From Plantago ovata (lineage: Eukaryota > Streptophyta > Magnoliopsida > Lamiales > Plantaginaceae), in assembly GCA_028274465.1 (NCBI GenBank), contig CM051458.1:72479766-72543765 (forward strand): 64,000 nt of DNA, given 5' to 3'. Below, one piece after another: positions 31,254 through 43,611 of the stretch; the first letter of the stretch is position 1, and each line of letters opens with the position of its first letter. Position numbers and translations under genes: made by a program. The notes beneath the pieces were generated by a model that had not been told where the DNA came from, searched no databases, and was given only the letters and a program-made list of their open reading frames with translations.

Positions 31254-31526
31254 CTATAGACGCACACTTTTGGACAGTGACATAACAAAAGCATTGATCT
31301 GTCGAACCAGACCCAAATAGTCCCCTTCAACAATAATGTTAGGTAAATTCATCTCAGATGCCAAACGAAGGGCACTTCGAGCTGCAAAAGATGCATCAAT
31401 TTCCGGATAGCAAATATGAGGAAACCTGTCACACTTCCACCGCAACACAACTGCAGTTGCATCTCGAATCACTACTCCAGTACTGGCCTGTTGCATTGTA
31501 ACTGAAGCATTATAATTTAGCTTCAC
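31254..31526 (-). pseudogene. LINE RNase H (RVT_3) fragment
   Basis: MKLNYNASV resembles the usual KLNVDGA with the catalytic aspartate position changed. ASTGVVIRDATAVV, EIDASFAARSALRLASEMN and IIVEGDYLGLVRQIN are typical of RVT_3. The C-terminal block lies across the transposon at about 27425-27320. Confidence 0.72.
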
Positions 31527-31800
31527 AAAATTCTATTCAGGGGCCTGCCAAGACACAACTTCATCAACCATATGAGGACCATTAATTAACTTTTGTGCTG
31601 CACCAAAACGCCCCACATACTGCATAGCAAAACAAATCAAACCCTACGCATCAGCTGGAACATATTCATGCACCAATTTATTCCTACTATGACATATACA
31701 CCAACAGACACAAGTGAAGCGAACGAATTGTGTTGCATCCAAACCTGAACGAATTGCATAAATCCATGAAGTAACATCAGAAGAAGCAGGGGTAATAACT
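31500..31800. other. Residual LINE linker sequence, minus strand, no intact frame
   Basis: This lies between the zf-RVT and RNase H fragments. Short minus-strand readings are plausible LINE linker, but stops are frequent. Confidence 0.4.
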
Positions 31801-32206
31801 AGACGGGGTAAATTTTAAAGAGCCCATACCAAAAACGTGTAAAATTACAATCTCGAAAAAGGTGCAACAAAGACTCAAAATTAACTCCACATAAAGGACA
31901 AAGATCATTGACCAACAATCCACAACGCACAAGATTCACAAGAACACGCAAAGCACCACGCATCAACCGCCAAATAAAGACGTTCACTTTATTTGGAAGT
32001 TTAATCTTCCCAATCCAATTCCAGTTTAAATCGACTGTAGAGCTACTACTACCAACCTGCTGAGACACTTTATGTTTAATAATTGATCTAGCTAACCAGT
32101 ACACAAATCGTACAAAGTAATAACCATTCTTTGCATAGTGCCAAACACGCAAATCTGGAAAACTCCACGAGGGTAAAGGAATTTGAAGAATAAACTTCAC
32201 ATACAC
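31799..32206 (-). pseudogene. LINE zf-RVT domain fragment
   Basis: WNWIGKIKLPNKVNVFIWRL followed by CGLLVNDLCPLCGVNFESLLHLFRDC shows the C..C..H..C ligands of the zf-RVT domain. It ends with WYGLFKIYPV. It links RT and RNase H in plant L1 ORF2. Confidence 0.8.
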
Positions 32207-32720
32207 TTCCCAAAAAAACTGCTCTAAGAAAATCTACATCCCGAACTCCATCCACATGAAAAGAAGCGACATACACAATCATGCAAATTAGGCATAAAAA
32301 ATTTAAGACCAAAATCTCGCGGGATCCACCCATCATTCCACACATTAATGCTAAGTTCATCCCCAACTTTCCAGCGAGTACCCTGCTGAACTAGAACAAT
32401 GCAGCAACCATACTCTTTCAAGTAAAAGAATCATAAGGACGAACAGTAGACTCTAATATATCAATAGAAGAAAAATACTTGGCCTCAAGAACCCGACTCA
32501 ATAAATCAGTAGGATCATGAATAACACGCCAAATATGTTTACCCAACATTACAAGATTAAACGACCGAAGATATCTAAAGCCCAAGCCACCACCCCATTT
32601 GGAATCATACAGACTATCCCAATGAATTTTCATTGCACCCCCACTAACCCATCAAAATTTAGAAATAATAGAATCAATTTCTTTTCGTAGAGTATCCGGA
32701 AGTTTAAAGCAACTCATCAC
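32207..32720 (-). pseudogene. LINE reverse transcriptase C-terminal fragment
   Basis: The minus reading includes FWWVSGG-like sequence with stops, then MKIHWDSLYDSKWGGGLGFRY and LVMLGKHIWRV, the hallmark of plant L1 ORF2 between the RT palm and zf-RVT. Frames break near 32418 and 32366. Confidence 0.75.
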
Positions 32721-33960
32721 TTAAAAAAACAAATAAATGAGTAAGTATACTAGTGAGATCCCATTTTTTAACACAAATTACACAAGAAACACAGTTTCAC
32801 ATTGTTTTGTACCGTTATCCCTCATGCTTAGTGTTTTCCAATTCATGTTATCCCTCTCACAAAATTATAACTTTACAATACAAGTACAACATCGACACTC
32901 TTACAAAATAAAAACCAACATTCAATTTAAGTTTAAGTCTGTTTTAGCGAATTAGAAAGATATCTTTTGAATATTTTCTTCTGAAATCTGGACTTGGAGT
33001 ACATTAAATGAGCATGGCCATTTCAGATGGGTCAATCTGAATCAACTCAGGTCAATTCGGAGGGTTAATTCCGATAATAAATACATAATGATGATGTGAA
33101 AATATGCTCAGGCAGCCCTAATCTGCCACATACGAACTAATTAAAACGATATCTTTCTAAATGATCCAGAAGCGAATTATGATCCGGCTTAACACTCAGA
33201 TAGATCCTCCGAGCCTATTAAGATCTGAAGAAAGGGTCAAACATGAAAGCAGATGCAACGAATTTGAATACAAGTCTCAAAGATTATCCTTCGGAGCGAT
33301 CAGAGTGTCTGGGGCTACTACGAAGTAGAGCATTGAAGTGTTGCCCAAGCAAAGCTAGTGACCACAGTCACTATCTTGATTCACTGTACATAGCTTTAAA
33401 AGGGCACTAAGGGACATATGGCACCTCGCCACTGGCCCCGGTACACTGTTACTCTGCTAAAAACATATCTCTGGATAACAACACCCCATTGTCATCTCCT
33501 GAAACACACACACACACACACAAATACATAAATCTCATTCATCCAAAACTACGATCTCATCAAGTTCAGCGTAGAACCAAGCTTATACGCAAGCCACGCG
33601 CCTGAAATCCCCTCCAGATCTCATTTCCTTCCTTATCAGGTTTTCCCTCATCACATAACATTGTATATAATTATTTTTAAATAAAAAATAAATTAAATAC
33701 ATTTTTAACAAAAAAGTATTACATACATTTACCAAATAAAGTAGATATCTATTGCCTACATAAAAGAATAATAGAAACAAATATTAAAATCCAAATAACC
33801 ATTATAAAATTTTGTCCAACAACCCAGATTGACCCGGGGTTCAACCGATGAAAATCCTAAAAAAACATGAATCCCGAATTTTAGTATGTAAGTCCGCTAA
33901 GATTTCCGGTATAAATTTAACCGAGTAAATCAAGGTTAAGGATCTGTTTAGCGTTATCCT
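32721..33960. other. Unassigned sequence with a CA microsatellite
   Basis: AT-rich, with no supported gene. A (CA)n run lies at 33504-33522. I could not match the rest to any element family. Confidence 0.5.
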
Positions 33961-34087
33961 ATCAACTAGCTTATAAGTTTCAAAAGCTTATAAACTCGCG
34001 TTCACGTAACAGATTTATTATTAGGTAAAATAAGTATGTAACGTGAATGCGAGCTTATAAGCTCCTGAAGCTTATCAGCTAGCTTAT
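33961..34087. mobile_element. Small foldback (MITE-like) element
   Basis: Arms 33961-34010 and 34038-34087 are reverse complements at most positions (about four in five by eye), built on repeats of AGCTTATAAGCT and CGCGTTCACGTAAC. The 27-bp spacer is AT-rich. No target duplication is clear. The repeated AAGCTTATAA units resemble subterminal motifs of small hAT-like MITEs, but the family is a guess. Confidence 0.5.
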
Positions 34088-34089
34088 TT

Positions 34090-34886
34090 TATAAGCTAAT
34101 AAAGTTGTAAGAACGTAAGGATCACAATCTGGTACCTGCAACACAGTGTTACGCCAACTGTCGAGCTCAATGTTGAGATCAATGTTGTCAAAACAGTGCA
34201 GACAACACTGACTCAAGAACTCTGCCAATTAGAAGCTAATGCATAACGGAAACGTAAATAACACATAGGTTTCTTCTCGTGGGTATTTGTTAAACAATAT
34301 CCCACGCCTCAAGGCTAAAATCTTTTATTCCTAAAAGATGACAACTCCTACGTTTGATCTTTCTCACAAAATCTCAAACTACAAAGTATCAAGACACTAT
34401 TACAAAAATCCTTTTGTAATCTATTCTAGCAAAGATCAACCTGAATAAAAGCTAGAGTACAAATTGATACAAAAGTCGAAACCTAACAACTCTAATATGG
34501 CAGTATACATATAAGTCTCATGAGTTGTGTAGATTTCTTCAAGTCTTCATCACTTTATATAGTAGTTGTGAGCGTCCAAGTTCAGCTGTATGGGATGAAT
34601 CCGAAAGCTCCATGATTGTCTTGTGTGAATAGGACTTCGAACCACTTGAGATCTTCCAAGTAAATTCGGCTTCTTCATAGTTCAACTAGCATTAGGACTT
34701 CTGAGGCCAAATAACTAGGTCACACACCCTCAGCAGTCCAAACCTAGTCAAACTCTTCAAACTCTAGTAGCATGATCATTCCTCATCATAAAAGATCTTC
34801 ATATCTTTCCTATCTTTATTAGGATGATCACCTCTTGACTTCTCTTGACTTTATCCGTCTCAATCTTTAATATCCTGCACACATTA
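34090..34886. other. Unassigned 0.8 kb, possibly an old LTR remnant
   Basis: There is no coding frame. The composition, with a stretch such as TTCTTCTCGTGGGTATTTGTTAAACAAT, resembles noncoding retroelement sequence, but I find no matching ends. Confidence 0.3.
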
Positions 34887-34891
34887 AATAA

Positions 34892-36524
34892 TGTTGGTCC
34901 CTTTAAACAACAAGAAAAGACTAGAGGGGGGGGGGATGAATAGTCTTTTCAAACTTTCGTCGTTTAAAAATTTCTCAGCAAGTACTTATTACTTTTCAGT
35001 GATGACTTTGCTGATACTTAACTTTCTCAGCAAGCGTAAGTTACTTTCCAGTAGCTTGGTTTGCTGATACTTAAAATCAGAGAGCGGAAGTCTTTGAAAC
35101 AATAAGTGCTCTTTCAGCAAATAAAGGGTTTCAGCAAGTGAAGTGAGTGACTGTGTACAAACAGATATAATTTGCTGAAAGCTAAATGCAGTAAGTAAAT
35201 CACACAAACGCTTTTATAGTGGTATCTGAGAGTGGCGTAATCTCTCAACTAATCCACTTTGTCCTTTCTAGGACTGAATCCACTAAGATATGATTGAGGT
35301 TCCTTACAATCTCCTATCTAAAGCGATTCAACAGAAACCAAAGCACACTTGCTTTGTCTCCAACCTAAACTAGAGAACTCAACCTTGTTCTCCACCAAAC
35401 TTGGTACTTTTAATCAGCAAAGCTATGCTCGATTAAGTTCCCCCTGAATATCACGCCTGAAAGGGTGTATTTTCAGTTAGAGAGTTTTGGGGTGAGATGA
35501 CTTAATTATAACTTATTCAGTTACAACAAGTAATCTAAGAAACACAACTTGGAATACTTTGCAGTAAACAAGTTTGATTGTTTCTGGTGTCAAGACTTGT
35601 TCTTGTTCGAAAGAAAGAACACTTAACTAATTTCTTAGCCGAGTTTGTTCTACTTCTTCACAAGTAGCTTTTTCAAGCTTTAAGTCTTGGAACGGATCAA
35701 TGGCAGTAAGAGAGTTTGAAGGTTTGAGAGTTTTTAAGCACAAGTGAGAGTTTGATCACGTTGTTGACACACTTCAACTCTTTGCCGGATGACCTCTATT
35801 TATAGTGCAAGTAAGGAGCCGTTTGAATTTCAAATCCTAAGACTTTTGTTCCTTAACATGTCACTATGTTGCTTTTGTACTTTCAGCAGCGACTTTGTTT
35901 GTCTTCTAGTCTTCATGCATGCTTTGCATTAAATGCACCTTTGAATAGAATTCAAACAGTAACATTGGAGTGCAAATTCACGTACATTCAGCAAGAGGTC
36001 ACATATGTTCATCAGCAAATGTTCAGTCTTAGTTTCAGCAAGCACAACCTACTCTGTCTTTCAGATTTTCACTTATGCAATGCTGTTGCTGAACATTCCA
36101 CTTTCTGAGCAACACGTGCCTTACCAGTCTTCAGCAATCTTCAAGTCTTCAAGTCTTCGAATTCTTCAAGTCTTCAGATCTTCAAAAAGTCTTCAAGATT
36201 CTGACCGGTTTTTTATTTGCTTCAATAATTTGTTTGTAATAAACAAAATATATCTTCAGCAAATGCTTCAATAGGTCATTTTCTTTTCAGAAAATAGGAT
36301 TCATTAAAGCTAAGCATCAATAAGATATTTTCTTTTCAGAAAATAAAATACATCATACGCAAAAGAAATAACTTATCTAATACCTAACTAAGTCATCAGC
36401 AAACGTTCCTCTTTTACAATGTCTTTAAAATTCTAAATTCCTATGGACCTTAAGAGTACTAGTTACTGGACTGTTCTTAATTTAGCATGGTTAATTGCTC
36501 ATCAAAATTATAAGTTTCCTAACA
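34892..36524 (-). repeat. 3' LTR of element B
   Basis: 1,633 bp with TG...CA ends, nearly identical to 6057-7686. The spurious ORFs inside the two copies differ at only a few residues. It keeps the TATA box (about 35795-35803) and both 18-base U3 palindromes. Confidence 0.9.
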
Positions 36525-36539
36525 AATTTCCCCCTTTTT
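36525..36539 (-). promoter_or_regulatory. Polypurine tract of element B
   Basis: In the element sense AAAAAGGGGGAAATT lies directly before the 3' LTR. It primes plus-strand DNA synthesis. Its presence shows that the LTR at 34892-36524 is the 3' LTR and that the interior lies at higher coordinates. Confidence 0.88.
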
Positions 36540-36783
36540 GATGTTAGCAATCCATGGCTAAATTAATTGTTACCCTTTTAGAGGTTTCTGATGTTGAATA
36601 AATCAGTTGATTAATGCAAGCATACTTGAATAAATAAACAGTAAGCATAAGTAAGTTGCATAATAAAAAACAATAAGAGTCAAAAGAATTCATTGCTGAA
36701 AGTTATCATTCAGAAGATTACAAGAAAGCATAGATAACAAGGAACCAGCAAACAAAAACTTTAACAAAAACTATTGCAGGGAC

Positions 36784-38754
36784 TTAAGCTCTTTCAGAGG
36801 GTTTTCTCAAAATCTCTCTTACACTCTTCTCAGCAAGTGCAGTGAATTCAACACAATCCTTCTCGTAGTTTTCCAGAAGCCTACGGACTTGTAGTTGAAG
36901 AATTCTTGCATTTTTGCAGGCAGTATGATGATGCTTTTCAGCATTCATTTCCATGTAGTTAATTACCCACAAATGCATGCCCCAATTGCTGGCATGGAGA
37001 AGTTGTGTATCTGAAATGCTTCTCGGATGAATCTTTCTTAGCCAGAGAAGATCTTCTTCTTGATCCTTAGCAGTGAGATAGAAATACTCATAAGGAATCA
37101 ATCCAAGTTTCTTCTTAGGTTTCTTTGTTATCGGGTCAGCGTAGTAAGCAATGCCAGGTGGTTTCATCAGATTTGGTTCTTGCTTGTATGTCTTACCAAT
37201 GGAAACTCTTCTTACATGGACCTCTAGATTCAACCATTTCCCAGCAACATTTCTTGGGAGGGATTCTTCCCTTTGATTTCTTTGGACCTTAAGCTCAATC
37301 CATTTGAACATTTGATTCAAAATGGCTGTAGGAAAGAACTCATTTACCAGCAAGTCTTCCAGCTTTAAAATCGAGCAACCATGAATGTTTCTGATTACAT
37401 TCTGAGTGGTTTCCTCATTGCTGGTCTTAGTATATTCGATGCCGGAGCCAATAGCAATGCTGACCAGCCTTTTCTCTTCCTGTCTTTGCCTTCTTCTTCT
37501 TGATTTAGCATTGTCTTGATCTCTTGCTGAAGAGTCAGACGAAAAATGCCTTGAGTGGCCAGACGGAGTTATGGCTGTTAAGGGTCTAGCTCTTATGGCT
37601 TGAGATATTGTTTGATTGTCATCATCTTCTTCATCATCTTCATTCAGATTGTGATGACTTTCAGTGTGACAGAAATCTTGAGTTTCAACAGCGGTTTTTT
37701 CTCTTTTTGGTACTTGCTGAATTTAACTCAGATTCTGCTTGTCTTTAGAACTTTGCTCTCTTTCAGCAAGAGGTTCTAATGGAAGTGGCACATCAGCAGC
37801 AGGAGTAGGAGGGGTTTGATTGCTTTTTCTAGTGTTCTTCTTTTCCCCCTTAGACATGGATTGCAACATCGGAGTGATGTGCAGAGAATAAAACTCATTG
37901 CAATTTTCAGCAAGAGTGTTGAGACTATTATACTTCATGATGATTGCTTGTTGGTCAGAGTTCATTGTTGCCAACTCTTTTTGAATATTCATCATGTTCT
38001 TCTTCATGTCTTTTCTCTGTTGCGGCCTTCTCATCCATAATATTCTGAGCCTTGACAAGAGCATTCTTTGCAAGCTTGAGCGCCTGACTTACATCTTCTT
38101 CATAGCTCTTATGATAAAGACTGATGTCTCTTTGAGCTATTGTCAAAGTTGTAGTGCGTCTCAGCACTGTAGCCAGTATCTTTCCAATGTCAAGTGGGCT
38201 CTCAGCAAGCAATGCCTCATCTTCAGCTTTGCAGGCATCATGGACTTGCTTTAGTGCTAGAATTCTGGGAGTAAACTCCTCAACTCTTGGGAACGGCACT
38301 AAATGAGTGTTAAGGAATGAACCTTAATTTCAGAAGCAAACTGATCATCACGCGTCAGCAATTCGGCTCTTAGACCATCGTCTAAATCATTGATGTAATC
38401 AGGAGGAGGAATCTGAACGACTTTTGGGTCTCGCTTGGATTGATCCTTCATTTCTGACAAGTCGTCATCATCCTCAGATTCATCAAGTTGAGCGACTTTT
38501 GAGCCTTGTCAGTAGTTCACTTCCTTTTGTTGAGTGGTTGCTGATGGCAACGCTTCAGACTCAACGACTGGAGTTTCACCAGTAGATAGTTGTTTCAATG
38601 AGTTTGGGGCTCAATTACGGGAGTTTCGCCCAGTAGTTAGTTTTAATTGAGTAGTTGATGGAAGGACAACCGTTTGTAGACTCAATAACTGGTATGGGGC
38701 GCCAGGAGTAAGGGGAAGGAGGGAACTTCCTTTGATTTGGTCTTGAAGATTGCA
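36784..38754 (-). pseudogene. Third ORF (env-position protein) of element B, C-terminal part
   Basis: Readable minus-strand pieces: low-complexity VVESEALPSAT-like repeats near the gap (38700-38480), a long predicted coiled coil (about 38299-37850; RVEEFTPRILALKQVHDACK, then ALKLAKNALVKAQNIMDEKA), a Pro-rich linker, and a C-terminal domain (37353-36784; LNQMFKWIELKVQRN, then PITKKPKKKLGLIPYEYF, ending KPSERA). Coiled coil plus basic regions fits SIRE third ORFs. Frames break at about 38300, 38010 and 37730. Errors cluster near 38480-38754, the contig end. No membrane helix is evident. Confidence 0.65.
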
Positions 38755-38854
38755 NNNNNNNNNNNNNNNNNNNNNNNNNNNNNNNNNNNNNNNNNNNNNN
38801 NNNNNNNNNNNNNNNNNNNNNNNNNNNNNNNNNNNNNNNNNNNNNNNNNNNNNN
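38755..38854. other. Assembly gap, 100 N
   Basis: Exactly 100 N. The left side is the third ORF of element B on the minus strand; the right side begins inside the leader of a plus-strand family C element. Confidence 0.99.
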
Positions 38855-39140
38855 TTTATGTTTTATTGCAAATTAGCCTTCTACTTTTAATTTTAGATTT
38901 ACCCCTCGGGTTTTCAAATTACAATTAGAGTCCTTCGGGTTTTCAAAATTGCTACTTGGTCAATAGAATTTTCGAATGTTCAATCTAGTCAAAATTTTCA
39001 ATTATTTCATAGAGATTATAAGTAGGGATTATATTTTCATAATGAATTATGAAGAGTCTTGTCATCCACATAGGCTACTACTGTTTTCTATGCTCAATGC
39101 TATTTTGACAATGCAGTTTAAATACAAGTATTTTTTACAT

Positions 39141-39310
39141 TCCGTTCGACCGCTATGCATGCGAGGGTAGGCGGCGCCCTCGTATATGTCGGACCGCATA
39201 TTTATGTATGGTAGGCGGCACCCTTATGTGCTTGACCCGCGTTAGAACTAATGGATAGGCGGCATCCATTACGGTAGACTGTTCATGCATGATGGGTGGC
39301 GGCGCCCTTA
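39141..39310 (+). repeat. AGGCGGC-loop hairpin array, second representation
   Basis: The same four hairpins as at 22399-22551, with small indels (for example ATGGT for ATGGGT at about 39208) that fit the error-rich contig start. Confidence 0.7.
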
Positions 39311-39874
39311 TTTGTTTGTAGAGACTGATAACACCCTCAAGCTACAAGCCCCAACCAATATAGTACGGAATACAGTTATATATATATATATTACATATTC
39401 CGAGATGCTTTCCATAGGTGCTTAATTTGAACTTCAGTGTGTTTTCTTGTATTGCGACCTCGTCTTACAGACTCCAGTAATCGTCAAATTAGAGTAAGCC
39501 TATGGTTATGACTTACTGCATATTGTAAGCTAGCGACCTCGATAGGTCAATATGTAGGGCATCGGGTTAAATTAGATTTAACAACCAAGAGTTGCGTGAC
39601 GCAATTGGATAGTCCCTTACTAGTCTACCGGTCATATTATGCTATGCGACCAGCCCCCGTGGAGTATGGCATAATATGGATTTGGATCTTGGCCACTACG
39701 GTAACTTGTTGGACATTACCCGTATGTTTGTTGTGGGGGCAAGCATATGTGAAAATAGTGGGAGCTAAACAGCTAAAGGACGTTGTTGTTTAGTTATGTT
39801 GACTGTATTTAGAAATGATTTTCAATAGTTGATTTATTGTTTTTTCGTTCTATATTATTCTCCTTAGGATATAT

Positions 39875-41410
39875 ATATGGCGATAACCGTTCCTCCGAGC
39901 TTGTTGCCAACTTGGAGTTGCAAAAGCTAACAGGACCAAACACGACTGGATTGGATCCATGGGTACAAGGTGCGATGGTACAATGAGGTTGAGTACGTCT
40001 TGGACGACCTATCCCGCCCCTCCACTGAATTCACTGGCGGCAACCTATGATTGCTATTATGAATGGAAGTGGAAAGAGCCGAGTTGTAAAGAACTTGTTG
40101 CTGAATGCTATGTCTGACAATATGGTTGGACCATGCGAGACAAGGACCATATGAGATGGTAAATATCTCTCCTCATTCTTGGATGCCCAAGGATGTGTGA
40201 AGGGTTCGGCCATCAAGATCATGCTTATCAAAAGCTTGAGACAGAAGAGCTGGTCGCCTGAACAGTTAAGTCATTGATTGACTTTCTCTTACAACTTGTT
40301 GGATATGGCTTGGAGCTAGAAGCTAGGCTTCCCTTATCTTGATCGTGCAAAGATTGTTGCAATCTATTCACATCCCATGTTTGGGGTAGCAACAGAGTTG
40401 ATTGGCTGAAACCCGTTGCAACAAATTCCAAGGGTAAATCGTAGACCCAAAAGGAAGAGGGGTGGCAAGAAGGGCGCTATCGTAGGAGGGCTGAATTTCG
40501 ACATAGGATCGAGATTTGTCTCTATTGCAAAAAGGCCACTGGAAGAAAGATTGCCCTAAGCTTAGGGCAGATCAGCTGAGAATTATCGACTTCTGGCTCA
40601 GGTATGTTTGTTATTGAAATGAACATGACTACTTTTGACTCCAATGGTTGGGTATTAGATACAGCCTGTGGCTCACACATTTGTAATAATGTGCAGGGGC
40701 TAATTGATCACAGGCTAGTCAAGCGAGGTGAAATCGACTTGCATGTTGGGAATGGCAATCCAGTTGAAGCCAAACGCGTTGGACGCAACAAGATAGATTT
40801 ACCTTCGGACAATGTTGAAACTTGATAAGTTTATTTTGTTCCATCCATTGTCAGAAATATTATTTCCATTCCATTGTTGGACAATTTGGGTTTTCCTGAT
40901 ACTTGTTATTTTTCATTAAATGACCAGTATTATGGAAAAGCTCGCTTAGTGAATGGTTTATATATTTTGCAAAGTAGTCTACCTTTATTTCAAATACATA
41001 ACAAACAACCGTCTTCAAGTAGAAGAATAATCCATCTTATCTATGGCATTGTAGGCTAGGCCATATCAATGAAACACGGATTCAAAGACTAAGGAAGTTG
41101 GACTACTTAGAACCATTTGATTTCGAATCATATGGTACATGTGAATCTTGTGTTAAGGGTAAGATGACGAACAAACCTTTTGTTGGACAAGGTGTTCGTG
41201 CCACTCGCTGCTTAGAGCTCATACATACCGATGTATGTGGACCGTTTAAAGTCCATGCGCGTGGGGTTATCCTTACTTCGTTACCTTTACTGACGATTTC
41301 TCAAGGTATGGATATATCTTTCTTATGAAGAATAAATCCGAGACCTTTGGGAAATTCGAGTTTAGGAATGAGGTCGAGAATGAATTGAACCTAAGGATAG
41401 TCACTCTTTG
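39875..41410 (+). pseudogene. gag-pol: Gag, protease and start of integrase, family C, error-rich
   Basis: It follows the gag of the minus-strand copy but with frequent one- or two-base gains and losses up to about 40600. The zinc knuckle is damaged (CLYCK survives at about 40520). Protease is clear at 40604-40825 (WVLDTACGSHIC), then LDNLGFPDTCYF in frame from 40874, and YLEPFDFESYGTCESCVKGK at 41100. The TGA before SDRGGEY (41409) is shared with the other copy. Most other breaks are not shared and so are probably read errors. Confidence 0.75.
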
Positions 41411-42610
41411 ATCGGATCGAGGAGGTGAATACCTTAGTGAAGAATTATCGATTACTTGAAGGAAAATGGAATTCAATCGCAATGGACTCCTCCTGGAACA
41501 CCACAGTTAAACGGTGTGTCTGAGAGAAGGAGTCGAACCCTGTTAGACATGGTAAGATCAATGATTGGATTCTCGACTCTTCCAAAGTATCTGTGGGGAT
41601 ATGCACTACAAACTGCAATCTACATTCTGAACCGTGTACCATCTAAATCCGTGGAGAAAACTCCTTATGAGTTATGGAAGGGAAAGAAGCCTTCACTAGG
41701 CTATCTTAGACCTTGGGGCTGTCCTGCGATAGTCAAGCTGATGCTCACTGATAAGTTAGATGCCAAGGGTGTCAAAGTATATTTCATAGGCTATCCTCGT
41801 CAGACGAGAGGCTATGAATTCTATCATGCTGAAGATCACAAGGTGATCGTGTCTAGAAACGTGAAGTTTTTAGAAGCTGAATACCTCGAAGAAGAGAGGT
41901 TAGATGATATGATAGAACTTGAAGAAATTCAAGACTTTGACACGCGCGAACATGAGGTCTTTAAATCTTCTGATTTGGACTCAAGTTCAGTGGGAGCTTT
42001 CGAAGCAGACAAGGGTGATGATATGACACTTGCTAGGCATGTCATAGTTAGTGGGAGTCCTGTGATTAGATCAACAGTTGAAACCACACCTGTAGAACCC
42101 GTTGTCAACCAACCTGCGCAACAAGTTGCACAAGAGCAGCATCCCGCAAGGGAACAGGGTCGCGCCCAACGACCAGCTGCATCAGTACCCACTGATAATG
42201 TTCGTGTTACACGAAGCCAGAAAAGAAAAGCACCAGAACAAGTCGAGCTCCGTAGGTCGAAGAGGATCCTTAGAGGACCTCAGAAGCAAAGCATTATGAT
42301 AGAAGACATCAGTGAACTTGATGTCGGTTTATCAGATCGGGAAGATCCCGAGACCTACAAAGAGGCAATAATTGATATTGACTCAGACAAATGGCAAGAG
42401 GCCATGGAATTAGAAATGGATTCAATGTACCAGAACCAAGTTTGGAACTTGGTAGACTTGCCCCAAGGGGTTAGACCAATTGGGTGCAAATGGGTCTTTA
42501 AACGAAAGACAGATGCCGATGGCAAGGTACAAACGCACAAAGATAGGCTTGTGGCAAAAGGCTACACGCAAAGGTATGACATCGATACGATGAAACCTTT
42601 TCACCAGTAG
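41411..42610 (+). pseudogene. pol: Integrase C-terminal part and linker into RT, family C
   Basis: SDRGGEYL, then [20 protein letters not shown] with the catalytic glutamate, [18 protein letters not shown] and an acidic linker reaching [18 protein letters not shown] and the start of RT. The frame is open to about 42592, where a one-base loss (GATACGATG for GATTACGATG in the other copy) breaks it. Confidence 0.85.
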
Positions 42611-43611
42611 CAAAATTGAAGTCCATTCGAATTCTACTTGCGATAGATGCCTACTGTGATTATGAAATCTGGCAGATGGATGTAAAGACAGCCTTCCTCA
42701 ATGGCAACCTTGAGGAAGAGGTCTATATGGTACAGCCGGAAGGTTTTATTAGTAAAACCAGGCCGACTGCTGTATGCAAATTACAAAGATCCATCTATGG
42801 GCTAAAGCAAGCGTCAAGGAGCTGGAATATCCGCTTTGATGAAGCTGTCAAATCGTTTGACTTCATCAGAAGCAAGGAAGATCCCTGTGTCTATGCGAGA
42901 CACAGCGACAAAGGAGTTGTTTTCATGATCATTTATGTAGATGAAATTTTGATCATGGGAAACAATGTCTCTATGCTAGAAGAGACTAAAGTTTGGTTAT
43001 CAAGTACCTTCTCGATGAAGGACTTCGGTGAAGCGAACTACATCCTAGGGATCAAGATCTTTAGAGATAGATCCAAGAGGATGTTGGGAATGACACAGTC
43101 CACCTACATCGACAAAATACTGAAGCGTTATAAGATGGACGACTCAAAGAGAGGCTTTCTCCCAGCTAGGCATGGGATTGTCTTATCAGTTAAGGATGGT
43201 CCTAAAACTGATGAAGAAAGAAATGCAATGAGTCGTGTGCCCTATGCTTCGGCAGTAGGGTCTATAATGTATGCAATGAATTGCACAAGGCCCGATGTGG
43301 CATATGCGCTTAGTGTCACTTGTCGACACCAACAGAATCCAGGAGTACCTCACTGGACTGCTGTAAAGAATATTCTTAAGTACCTTCGACGGACTAAGGA
43401 AATGTTCTTGGTGTTTGGTGGAGAAATAGAATTAAAGATGTCTGGTTATGTCGACGCTGGATTTGAATCAGATCCTGATGACTTTGAGTCACGGACAGGA
43501 TACGTATTCAAATTGAACGGAGGAGCTATCTGCTGGAAGAGTTCTAAGCAAGCCACGATTGCTGACTCATCCACAGAAGCCGAGTGCATTACTGAATCAG
43601 AAGCATCGTAA
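42611..43611 (+). pseudogene. pol: Reverse transcriptase and RNase H start, family C, YVDE
   Basis: SIRILLAIDAYCDYEIWQMD, AFLNGNLEEEVYM, YGLKQASRSWN, then IIYVDEILIMG (42934-42945 codes YVDE), TRPDVAYALSV and the RNase H start (SGYVDAGFESDPDD; ADSSTEAECI). It ends at a TAA (43609) shared with the other copy. The RT-RNase H junction is clean here, whereas the minus-strand copy has an indel at that point. Confidence 0.87.

Larger units (their letters stand above)
27260..32720 (-). mobile_element. L1-type LINE tail, 5' truncated, split by a Harbinger transposon
   Basis: Minus-strand coding fragments run in LINE order: end of RT (32720-32418), zf-RVT (32206-31799), RNase H (31526-31254) and, beyond the Harbinger insertion, the RNase H terminus (27425-27320; in one frame GNKLAHALAQHVV). 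It starts abruptly at about 32720, typical of 5' truncation during target-primed insertion. The transposon at 27429-31233 lies inside the RNase H domain. No clear poly(A) is visible at the 3' end. Confidence 0.75.
34892..38754 (-). mobile_element. 3' end of element B (third ORF, PPT, 3' LTR) on the minus strand
   Basis: In the minus sense: rest of the third ORF (38754-36784), a 240-bp spacer, polypurine tract (36539-36525) and an LTR (36524-34892) ending GGGACCAACA. The following five bases in that sense are TTATT (34891-34887), identical to the TTATT before the 5' LTR at 6057. The element has no 5' half here; it stops at the N gap. I infer that this is the missing part of the element at 6057-15552 and that contig 15653-38754 is inverted. 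Confidence 0.82.
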
